Shown in pieces: positions 1 through 9,552 of a stretch of 64,000 nucleotides of DNA. How positions within the stretch are numbered: position 1 is the stretch's first letter; each line of letters opens with the position of its first letter. The DNA is from Auxenochlorella pyrenoidosa. Lineage: Eukaryota; Chlorophyta; Trebouxiophyceae; Chlorellales; Chlorellaceae. The position numbers and the translations under genes were made by a program. The notes under the pieces were generated by a model, which saw only the letters and a list, made by a program, of their open reading frames with translations, was not told where the DNA came from and searched no databases. The stretch is taken from positions 574,754 to 638,753 of the forward strand of contig KQ482003.1 of NCBI GenBank assembly GCA_001430745.1, written 5' to 3'.

Positions 1-85
1 CTTCGGGCAGAATCGTTGGCACCTGTGTCTCTGTTCTTCGTCCCTTTGGCACCCGCTTGCCTCAATCAACAACCAACCTGCCAAC

Positions 86-3000
86 ATGATGGCTCTGACC
101 TTTGCCGGCCCCTCGGTGGCAGTGGGCCAGCCCAAGCGGGCGGTGCAGCGGGCCAGCCGGAGGCAGGTAGGCGAAAGGAGTCAGGAGTTCACTCGGACAG
201 GCTCGGAAACGGGCTGCAGGCCGTTCGCAGCCATGCACTCGGCCAGAAAGAACCAAACCCGGCATGAGGCGGCCGTTGACCGCAGCTTTGAGCAGCCGTG
301 AACCCAGAAATGCGGGGTCGAGTCCGGCTCGATGCGGCCCCAAGTTGCACTGCCGCCGCTGGCACCGCCCAGCCGCAAGCGTGCCAGTGCTCCCGCCACC
401 TGGCCATGCGCAGCTCACCCTGGCGACTGCTGCTGTCCCCACAGGTGGCTGTGCACGCTGTGGCCGCTCCTGACAAGCCAAGCGCCACCACCGGCCAGCC
501 GCACAGCCGCGTGTTCAACTTCTCGGCGGGGCCCGCCTGCCTGCCGGTGGATGTGCTGGAGCAGGCGCAGGCCGACCTGCTCAACTGGCGCGGCAGCGGT
601 AGGTGGCCACAAATGCGTCCACGGCAGCAGCCTGGGCGAGCTCTCAAGGGGTTGGAGCGGCGCTGGTCCTCTGATGCCGTGTGTGCACACCCAGGTGTTC
701 TGCAGTGCATCCCCGCCTCAGCTGCACTGTGTGCTGTGTTCACGACCGCCTGCAGGCATGAGCGTGATGGAGATGAGCCACCGCGGCAAGGAGTTCCAGT
801 CGATCATCGATGCCGCCGAGGCCGACCTGCGTGCGCTGCTGGCCATCCCCGACAACTACACCGTGCTGTTCATGCAGGCAAGCCAGTCGTAAGCTGTGTT
901 GCGCAAGGATGCGGAGCAACAGATGTGCTCATTCTTCTGGCTCAGTGGCTTCGACAGCGTAGACCGGAGAACTGTGGGTGGATGGCAGCTGCCAGGCATG
1001 CGCCGGTCGACTGCCGATGCCGCATCTGCATGCAAGCTGCAACGTTGCACTCGTGCTGCTGTTTGCCCTGGGCCGGCAGGGTGGCGCGTCCACCCAGTTC
1101 TCCGCAATCCCGCTCAACCTGGCCGCCGAGGATGCCACTGTGGACTACATCGTGACCGGCAGCTGGTCCAAGAAGGCGGCGGGCGGTGAGCCACACACGT
1201 TTGTAGTACCGATCCAGCACCTGGACAGCCTGGTGCTCGCAGCAGGTCGCTCCACGCGCGCGTGGTTGTCCATGGGCTGCTGCTCTGCATCATCTTCAGC
1301 AGTCCCTGCTTCTCCATGAGGCAAGCGCTGAGCACCAAAAGGGCGTGCTCCTGTTGCACCGTGGCAGAGGCCAAGAAGTACGCCAAGGTGAACATCGTGG
1401 CCACCGGCGACAACAAGAGCGTCCCCGACCCCTCCACCTGGAACCTGAGTGCTGGTGAGGCCACAGGAAGCAACCAGCTGGGCATGGTTTCGCCTCGGCT
1501 GCCGTTGAAGCTGGCCAGTAAGCAGTGGCCACCAAACAATTGCCAGTGGCTCGGCGAGCCCAAGGAGTCTGTTGTCGCTCTCACTTGCTGCAGATGCCAC
1601 CTATGTGCACTACTGCGACAACGAGACCATTCAGGGCGTTGAGTTCAAGGTGCGCTGAAGAACGTTGGGATTCTGACAAAGGACTGAGCAGGGAGGGATG
1701 CGTGCAGTGCATGCATGTTGCCCGTGAGAGGGAGTTTTGTAGGTTGGTCTTTGGTTGCCGGCCCACCTGCTGTGCCGCGCTGCGTTGAATGCCCCGCGCA
1801 GGCGGCCCCCGCGGTGGGCGACAAGGTGCTGGTGGCCGACATGTCATCAAACTTCTGCAGCAAGCCGGTGGATGTCTCCAAGTATGGCCTCATCTACGCG
1901 GGCGCCCAGAAGGTGAGGGTTGCTGAACCCCGGTCACAAGTCGTCCCATGCCAGGCAGGCCGCGCTGGTCCGTGTGCACTGTACAGGCAGGCATGGCAGT
2001 GCATGGGTGTTGCTCCTTAGACATGCTGCATTGGCTGCTCCGGTGCAGAACATTGGCCCGGCGGGCGTGACGATTGTGATCATTCGCAACGACCTGATTG
2101 GCAACGCGCGGTGGGTGCACGGGACTGCAGGGAGGCCCAGAGCAGACAGGCATGCCTCGCTTGCATGCTGCGCATCTGCTGGCCGAGTCAGATGTGCAGC
2201 TGCTTTGCACGTGCACATACTTGCATCCCGGCCAAATTCAGGCATGCGTGTCTCGCTGATTACTCTACGGTTTGCGCTGCTTCCTGGTGCGCTGGAAATC
2301 GAATCCACGCCTTCCAACCCCTCGCCTCCCCTTGCAGGCCCATCACCCCCGTGATGCTCGACTACGCGGTGCAGGCGGGCGACAAGTCGATGTACAACAC
2401 CCCGCCCTGCTTCTCCATCTACATGTGCGGCCTGGTGTTTGCCAAGATGCGCGCTGAGGGCGGCCTCGAGGCGGTGCTGGCAGCCAACGAGAAGGTAAGC
2501 TCCGGTCATGGCACGTGTGTGCGATGCATGTTGTGCATCCAGCCTGCACTCGCAGTGAAGGCGCAGGCACGCCAGCTGATGATGGGGCAGACCATTCGGC
2601 TCCTTCAGTTGTCGAAGCCTCACTGGCCCCTCACTCTCTTCGGCCGGCCCCCTTTCTGTCGTCTGCAGAAGGCCAAGGTGCTGTACGACGCCATCGCTGC
2701 CAGCAACGGCTTCTACAACTCCCCAGTGGACCCAGGTGTGCGCAGCACATGCGTCTGCTCGCCAGCTGCACTGCGCGCCTGCTGCACCCATGAATCCTGC
2801 ATGCAGCCCGTTTTCTTTGGCTTTGTGCAAGCCTCCCGCTGGTACCCTGCCTGGTGCTCACACACACAGCTTGCTGCTCTGCTCTCCCGTCCCTGCAGCT
2901 GTGCGCTCCCTCATGAACGTGCCCTTCACCATCCCCTCCAACGCCGACCTGGAGAAGGAGTTCATCGCGGCAGCTGCCAAGCGCGGCATGGTGAGCGGGT

Positions 3001-3406
3001 GCAAGCCGCTCCTCTTGACTTGCTGGCATGATACTGTTGCCCAGCTGGGCTGGTGAGAAGTGCTGGCAGGCGATCCTCCCAAGCAGTCCGGGCGGGCGGC
3101 ACCCGGCATCTGCCGCGATCTCAAGCACTGCTCCTGGCCTGCCGACCTGCACCTGCAGATCCAGCTCAAGGGCCACCGCAGCGTGGGCGGCATGCGCGCC
3201 AGCATCTACAACAGGCAAGCTTGCCTGGAACTGCTGGGCTTTGTGTGCACATGCCCTCGTGGTGGCCTCGGCACTTGTTATGCAGGTCCCCTCATGTGTC
3301 ATTCAATCTTCCGGCTCCTCCCGCGTTCCTGCCCTGCAGCATGCCGCTGGAGGGCGTGCAGCAGCTGGCTGACTTCATGAAGGAGTTTGCTGCCCAGCAC
3401 GCGTGA
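86..3406 (+). CDS. PSAT1: Phosphoserine aminotransferase, chloroplastic (13 exons)
   Basis: PLP-dependent transaminase of the phosphorylated serine pathway (3-phosphohydroxypyruvate + glutamate to O-phosphoserine + 2-oxoglutarate). Exons 86-166, 445-598, 756-877, 1080-1185, 1368-1454, 1594-1649, 1802-1912, 2049-2110, 2338-2494, 2669-2735, 2899-2990, 3159-3214 and 3340-3406 join in phase to 1218 nt (405 aa). The first about 35 residues (basic, Ser/Ala/Arg-rich, acid-free) look like a chloroplast transit peptide. Family motifs in order: [67 protein letters not shown], and GAQKNIGPAG, whose Lys239 should form the Schiff base; near the C-terminus [14 protein letters not shown]. The introns after 877 and 3214 use GC donors (CAG|GCAAGC), which are required to keep the family sequence intact. 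Identification is very secure. Confidence 0.96.
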
Positions 3407-3986
3407 GGCGCGCAAGCAATCACACGGCAGCGGGCCGACAAGCAAGCTCATGATTCCGCCCGCCTCCCAGTCACCCAACCTCAACTGCTTCTTTGTGCCT
3501 GCCATGCCTGCTGCTGCCGGCACCCACAGATCCCTTAGCACTGACTGAGCTAGACTGCCTCCCGTCCCCTGCTGCTCACCTCTCTTCTGCCCTTCCCCAG
3601 CCCCACGTCCTTGCGCTGTGTACCACCTTGCTTTTGACTAGCCAACAAACGCCACTGCTCATCAATGCCCCAAACGAACACACAGGCGCCCCTCACCACT
3701 CTCGTGCTCTCTTGTTGCTTCCGTTTTAGCATTTGCCAGAACGTCAGGCTGGTGTGTATGCTCTAGCAACAAGTGAAGTTTTGAGAAATGGCATAGCAGG
3801 AGCGATGAAGGGTTGCAGCGATCAAAAAGGAGGAGCAGAACCAAGGTCAAGCAAGAAGGGGGACGAAGCAAGTTGCTGTGTGAGGAATGCAGTGAGAGAA
3901 ACGAGACAAAGCCTGAGCTAAAGAATGGGGAAAACATGCTGTCATGACGATACCAGTCAGCTGCCGGACTCTGCCCAAAGACATGC
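3407..3986. other. Convergent 3' intergenic region
   Basis: Lies between the stop codons of PSAT and the RNA polymerase III subunit gene. It should hold both 3' UTRs. It contains pyrimidine-rich sequence (about 3540-3730) followed by a purine-rich stretch (about 3780-3920). No coding sequence or clear TGTAA signal was recognised. Confidence 0.5.
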
Positions 3987-6568
3987 TCAAAAGTCCAGCC
4001 ATTCCTGGTAGTACACGCAGGTGGCTGGGCTGATTTTTCCGCCCTCAACGCACTCATTGAAGACTGCAGGGCCGGGAGGCAGTGGCGAGCATAATTTGGT
4101 CGCGCAGGCAAACCGCAATCCAATGCACGTGCACACAGGCGCGTTGGCCAGCAATACAAGACTGGGCAGCAGATGGCGTTGCGCTTACCGGGGCACACGC
4201 CGCAGGGGATGGAGGTGAAGGCCGTGGACTCCGGGGTCTTCATGAGAGCCTGCCAGTGCACAGCGCAGCACAGTTGGCTGTAACGTACACACGTCTTTGA
4301 GAACCCCCAAATTTTAGTAGCAGAACGCGGGCCATGGAGTGCACTGAGATCGCGGCCCGAGGCGCGCCCCACGCTGCACCGCGGTTGGCATCCTCACCAG
4401 GCGATAGTGCTCCACGCCGTCATCATCAGGATCCACCCCCTCAATCTTGCCGTCATAGTCGAGCGTCTGCATAGCGACGGTGGCAGCAGAGCACGCCAGC
4501 AATCATCGACAGAAGAAGTGCGTGGCTGCTTACGGTGCACTGCCTGTACCCGGGCTCACAAGACAGTGCCATGCTGAGCACGGCTCTGGCCAGACTGCAC
4601 CTGGCAGCAAAGTCATGAGGAGGCCAGCCATACCAGGCGCATTGAGCACATATCCCACTGTCTGAAGCAGGGCCAGGCAAGCGTGCAGGCTCACATTGAT
4701 GATGCGCTGCACATCATCCTCTTGCAGCGCCTGCTTGCTGATGCCCTGCAAACAAGAGCTCAAGGGGCGAGCATTCACCTTGCAGCCATGGAAGGCTTGC
4801 AAACAATCAACCACCAACACTTTTGCTGAGACAGCCTATGTGCAGGCGCCATGTATGCAGCAGGCCGCGCCCCCACATCCGCACCCACCGTCTCCTTGAT
4901 GAACCGCACAATGTCTGCCAGCGTGGCATCACCCTTGGACTTGATGTAGCTCATAGTGGCCTGAAGGCCAGAGTGGGGGGTGTGACACGGGGGCTTGCAT
5001 CATGGAGGCCGCAGTCACAAGCACGCAGCAGAGCACCCACACCCGGCAGCTCACGGCTACATCCACAGGGAGAAGCAGGGGCAGCACGGCTGCCTGGCCC
5101 TGCTTCCACCGTGTGCCCCCTCAGCACCTCACATCTTGCAGCACGGTGATAAACTCCGAGTCAAAGGCATCCGGGCCGTACCAGGGCCCGCCCGTCAGCT
5201 CCTTGGCCGGCTCCAGCTCATACAGCATGTATACCTGAGGCAGGGGGACTTGACACGCTCGATGGAGGAACGTTCACAAACATGTCAGTCCTTGTGGAGC
5301 AGGCAAGACCCAGCCCAACGGCAAAGAAGTGTCCCCAAACGATGTTCTCGTGGGCCTGGATGTGCAGAAATGCGTCCCAGGCTGCCCACCTTCTTGCTCG
5401 TGTTCTGCACGCTCTTCACGCTCTTCACCAGCAGCCGCTCCTCGAGCGTTTTCAAGATCTTGTTGATCTTGGGCTGCAACAGCGGAGGCAGGGCAGGGCA
5501 CATTCTGGGGGCCAAGCCACTTCTCGCATGGCCAGCATGCTGACCAACACCAGACAGGGGGGGGAGGCCTGCAGACAGACGTCCACCAGGGCATGCTGGC
5601 CACGCACCTGCTGCAAATTGGTGCGCGCCTTCATGTCGCGCGTCCAGATGCCTGCAGGGAGTCGGCAAAAAACAAGGAACGCAAAGCGTGGGAAAAGACT
5701 GCTCTGGCACGACTTGTGTGCCGTCCGAGCCTGCAGGCCATCCAGCTGTAGGTGCAAAGTCAGCCTGGACAACACTGCGCCTGGCCCAGCCTGGACAACA
5801 CATGCCTCACCCATGTTGCCGGCACCCTGAATGCACTGGTACACCAGCATGTCCTCAGGCGTTAGGCCCTTGAGCCTGCACGCCAAGGAGAGCAGAGGGC
5901 GGAGATGCCAGCGTGGGCCGGGACAGGGGCCACCAGTGCTGACGGGATCAGCAAAGAGTCGAGGAGTTGAGCGCACAACACGGGCACACACAAAAAAGGC
6001 GCCAGCGCGCCACACTCACCGTGCTGTGTCTGCTGCTGCGCTAGCTTTGTAGATGTGGCTGCTGGGGTCTGCAGGGTTGACCAAGATCTGCAGGGGGGGT
6101 ACCAGACAGGAGGTGCACGCAATGCAGGTGTTCTGCATGCGTATGTTCCAGGGTTGGTACCCTCTGCAAGCAACCAGCAAGTTCAAAGCTAGGCAACAGC
6201 TTCTTCAAGTCCATTTCCTCCAGGCCCACCACCACACAAGCAACCCAGGAGTAGGCCCAACTCCCTGCATGCCTGCAGCTTGAGCGCTGACAGCAGCGAG
6301 TTGATGGCAAGGGCGCGGTCATTGACCGACAGATTTGGCAGCTCCTGCTCCAGCACGGTGTCTTGAACTCCCTGTTCGGCAGGGCAGGCAGGTAAAAGAA
6401 CCCACAGGTGGGTGCAGATGAAAGTCTGGGCACGCAGCGGCTTGGCAGCAGGTCCGCACGCGGCACCTTTAAAGCAACAGGGCAGCAGGCGTGGCGGCAG
6501 GCGCAGCTCACCTCTGGGTGCTTGCGGCATACCGCAAGGATCATCTCCTCCACCTTTTTGGTCGACAT
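3987..6568 (-). CDS. POLR3F: DNA-directed RNA polymerase III subunit RPC6 (RPC34/POLR3F)
   Basis: Winged-helix subunit of the Pol III initiation subcomplex (RPC3/RPC6/RPC7) that helps open tRNA and 5S promoters. Twelve exons on the minus strand: 6512-6568, 6273-6371, 6020-6087, 5811-5875, 5608-5651, 5390-5473, 5133-5234, 4889-4960, 4695-4745, 4398-4466, 4189-4249 and 3987-4063. They join in phase to 849 nt (282 aa; human RPC6 is 316 aa). Recognisable blocks: NDRALAINSLLSALKLQ, GNMGIWTRDMKARTNLQQ, PKINKILKTLEERLLVKSVK, VYMLYELEPAKELTGGPWY, and the C-terminal metal-cluster region with IPCGVCPV, NECVEGG, SPATCVYYQEWLDF, where the conserved cysteines are kept. The ATG at 6568 was chosen because it gives MSTKKVEEMIL directly at the first winged helix; an open frame continues upstream without an obvious better start. 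The intron after 6273 uses a GC donor. Confidence 0.93.
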
Positions 6569-7160
6569 GGCGCTGGATGTCCTCCCTGCGATGCATCGGC
6601 AAACAGGGGTGGGGGTCTCAAATGCTGCTGCTTCTTTGGCGGTGGGCGGCGGCAGCGGCCTGCCAGCGGCGGAGCTCTCAGGCATCCCAGGTCAGAGTTT
6701 ATTATTCATTGCAAGAAACTGTAATTGTGAAAGCTGCAGGGACACCCAGCCGCCTGCGCTTTCACCTTTCCCACCTTGGCCAAGCTCGGCAGCCCCGCCG
6801 GGGGCTGCTACCCCCCCGTCAAGCACTCCTTCAGAAACTCGGGACTGCCGATGAGCGCCAAGGCGCACGCTAGCTGAAGCCTAGCGACTTACACCTCTAT
6901 TTTCAAGGACCGCGCGAGACCCTATCGAGCGGTCTAGAGGCCGAGACAACGCAGTGCAGGAGAGGATGAACAAAAAATGAGCCATGCATTGCATGTGCCC
7001 CACAAGACGTAGGCGGCGCACCTAGCGTCCTGCCCGCCTCGCTCATGCACAGGCCGACTGAATGCGCAGCAAACTTCTGGTTGAAGGGTCGAATCAGAGA
7101 AAGGCCACTGAGGTAGGTTGCGACCGTTGCACCTCCAACCTCCGCAATGCAGTCTGTCCT
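6569..7160. other. Intergenic: POLR3F 5' flank and hydrolase 3' UTR
   Basis: Both neighbours are on the minus strand. The segment holds the POLR3F promoter and the 3' UTR of the isochorismatase-family gene, with a minus-strand TGTAA at 6889-6893. No conserved coding exon was seen. Confidence 0.4.
6889..6893 (-). terminator. Putative TGTAA polyadenylation signal, hydrolase gene
   Basis: TTACA on the plus strand (TGTAA on the minus) about 270 nt past the stop at 7161. TGTAA is the usual chlorophyte poly(A) element; assignment here rests on position only. Confidence 0.3.
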
Positions 7161-8563
7161 TCATGCCGCTGTGGAGCCCAGCTGCGCGGACCACTCAGCG
7201 ACCGTCGGTGTGTCAATCTTTACTTGCCGCATGTCGTGCAGGTTGGCCTCCTGCACCTCCACGCTGGCGGATGCGGTGGCATCCGAGAGCACGGTGACCT
7301 GCATCGAGTAAGGTTGTGCCAAGAAACAACACGGAACCGTTGACCAGCCATGCAGTTGCTGGCGTGACGCTTGCAAAGGCATGCACAATCAGCATTCAAC
7401 GGGATCCAATGCACACCAGCCTGCGGCTTGTGCACACCTGCGGATAATCGAGCGCGATGGCGTCCCAGGCCGTGCCACGGATGCAGTTTGGAGTCTGCAC
7501 GCCGCAGATAACCACCCGCTCGATGCCCATGCGCCTGGGATTGGGGACAGAGAAACTGTAGGCCCGGACCACAAACGCTGGGACGTACAGGCAACAAAAA
7601 CGCTTGCACACACAGAGGCGTGCGGCATCATCACGGGTGAAAGGTCAGATGTGGTGTCCCGAGATTCAGCGAGCGTAGATTCCGAACCTTGCCACAAGGC
7701 GAGCCACTCACTGCAGGACTCGATGCAGCTCGGTGTCGAAAAATGCGGAGAACCGCCTCTTGACGACCACCCGCTCCCCTGGCAGCACGTCCAGGCCGGC
7801 CACCAGCGCCGCCCCTGGATGCAGGAGGCAGGCGAGAGTGCATGCCCCATGGGCTCAGCATAGTGTTCCTGGCCAGGTGATGTCTCACTAGAGAAGAAAG
7901 CGGCAGCTGCTGCAATGGGGGCGCGCCAGCTGCCGCCTGGCCTGCCCACCTGGTGTGCCCTTGACCGTGGAGCTCTTGCCCTCCTTGAACATCGGCGCCC
8001 GGAAGAGCTCCACGTCGATGCCTGCAAAATGGTGGGCCAGGCAGCTGTCTCATCCCTGCCCCACCGACACAACTGTGCAGAGGCAAGCAAGCTTACCGCT
8101 GCGCATGGTGCGTCCCCTCTGACCAATCCCCTTACCCTCAGGGTCGTGTTCACGGATCACCCACACGACGGGTATGCCGCGGGCTCGGGCCACACCCACT
8201 GCCTCGACAACTTTAGGCAGGCACCCCATGGCACCTTTGACGCAGAGCACCGCATTCGGCAGGCAGAAGTCATTCTGCATGAAACATTGCACACAGACGC
8301 GCATCATTCGGCAGAGGATACACAGAGGCAAACAAAAGGGCGGGGCAGCAGTGTTGTCAAGGCAGGGGCGGTGGCGGCGGTGGGCGGTGGCAGCAGCCCA
8401 GGAAATTGGACGCGGTGCTGCAGCCCTGCCGACACAACCGAGGATCGGATTGCATGATCTGCCTCGTAAAGCTTCAGCAGCAGCAAAGCGGCCGACCGTC
8501 GAAATTCACCACGTCCCTCTCCCTGCCGACCTGCATATCAATGCAGATCAGCGCCTGCTTCAT
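7161..8563 (-). CDS. Isochorismatase-family cysteine hydrolase (nicotinamidase-like)
   Basis: Predicted amidohydrolase of the isochorismatase/nicotinamidase superfamily, closest in feel to the plant nicotinamidase-like proteins; the substrate cannot be assigned. Six exons: 8531-8563, 8136-8274, 7950-8021, 7712-7814, 7438-7534 and 7161-7298, giving 582 nt (193 aa, usual family length). The catalytic triad is complete: Asp9 (ICIDMQNDF), Lys100 (VVVKRRFSAF) and Cys133 (GVQTPNCIRGTAWDA), the last with the conserved elbow. The chain ends in VTVLSDATAS followed by a helical tail. Exon 1 is only 33 nt and encodes MKQALICIDMQ; the start ATG sits directly before the first beta strand, so no targeting peptide is predicted. 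A degenerate duplicate of exon 1 lies at 8792-8824, upstream in gene sense. Confidence 0.9.
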
Positions 8564-8824
8564 GGTGATCGGGCAGCATATGATACACAGATGCAAACAA
8601 AAGGGCGGGGCAGCAGCGTTGCCAAGGCAGTGGCGGTGGCGGCGGTGGGTGGTGGTGCCAGCAGCAGCCCAGCAGAATTTGCCGTGGTGCTGCAGCCCTG
8701 CTCGACACAACCCGGAATGTATGCTCCTGCTTTGCAAAGCTTCAGCAGCAGCAGGCATTGAATGTATCCATGTCCCTCTCTCCCTGCCGACCTGCACATT
8801 GATCACCAGCACTGTCTGCTTTAT
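8311..8824. repeat. Tandem duplication (about 250 bp x 2) of hydrolase exon 1 and intron 1
   Basis: Copy A is about 8311-8563 and copy B about 8573-8824. Both start with a similar ATACACAG..GCAAACAAAAGGGC stretch. They share GGCGGTGGCGGCGGTGGG, GCTGCAGCCCTG, AAGCTTCAGCAGCAGCA and CCCTGCCGACCTGCA with scattered substitutions and small indels. Copy A carries the functional first exon and the start of intron 1 of the minus-strand hydrolase gene. Copy B carries the equivalent exon but with the initiator ATG changed to ATA and the catalytic Asp changed to Asn. The donor GTCGGCAGG is intact in both. Confidence 0.85.
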
Positions 8825-9552
8825 CTCGAGGAGCCAGCTGAAAGTGCAGCGAGGGTTTTGCACAGGCGCTGCCACCCAGGGTTGCACTAATTGCACTAAT
8901 AAAGCAACAATGATCTGCGGGCTGGGGCACCAAATTTTCAGCCTTGCTTTATTCTCGATGATGGGCGATGCACCGCATGTTCTTATCCAATTATACAAAC
9001 GACCTGGTGAAGCACCTGACAAAGCCTGCAAAGGGGGGGAGCAGGCGAGCGCAGGCTTACGGTCCATGCTGTCCTGGGCAGTACCATCTCACCAAGATGC
9101 CAGCTGTTCCAAAGCAGCACGAAACTGCTGTCTTATCCTTCATTCCACATCAAGCCTGGTCTTGGGCAGCATTCAGTGCAGCGGGCATGGCATTCGGTAC
9201 ACGGGCAAGCGTGGTGGTGGCCACCCTCGCGCTATGTGAGCCTCACACAACCCCAATTGTCGTTTGCACAAGGCTGCAATGTACGTCTCGGCATGAAAGT
9301 GCAACATTTGTCCTGCAAGTTGCCGGCGCAGCATGGTCAGCGCAGCAGACCCCACTTGTAATTGGCAGACGAGCTAGCCCGCAGCTCGGAGCTTTCGATT
9401 GGCTTCTGCTGTGTCTCCCTGCTCGCTTCCCTTCCTGCCATTTCCTTTTGCAGCGGGAGCTGTCGGTCCCTGTCGCGCCCTTCGCGCTCGGCCTCTTCGC
9501 TGCTGCTCTTTGCACTGACATCCAGAGTCTCTCTGTGGCGGTTTGTCCGCCG
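8825..9552. other. Divergent intergenic region, hydrolase / TPR-J protein
   Basis: Holds the 5' flanks of the minus-strand hydrolase and plus-strand J-protein genes and one copy of a dispersed repeat (about 9215-9395). No coding exon was recognised. Confidence 0.4.
9215..9395 (+). repeat. Dispersed repeat, copy 1 (partner at about 22470-22670)
   Basis: Shares diverged collinear sequence with the segment just after the SOUL gene: CCTCACACAA(T)CCCC, GCACAAGGCTGCA, CGGCGCAGCATGGTCAGCGC, CCCCACTTGT, TTGGCAGAC(A)AGCT, CGCAGCTCGGAGC. The same order and orientation with interspersed differences indicates common descent. No open reading frame or terminal repeats were seen, so the element class is unknown. 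Confidence 0.7.

Noticed and set aside
3662..4372. Long minus frame over the POLR3F 3' end
   Set aside because: Only 4189-4249 of it is a real exon; the rest is intron and UTR read through.
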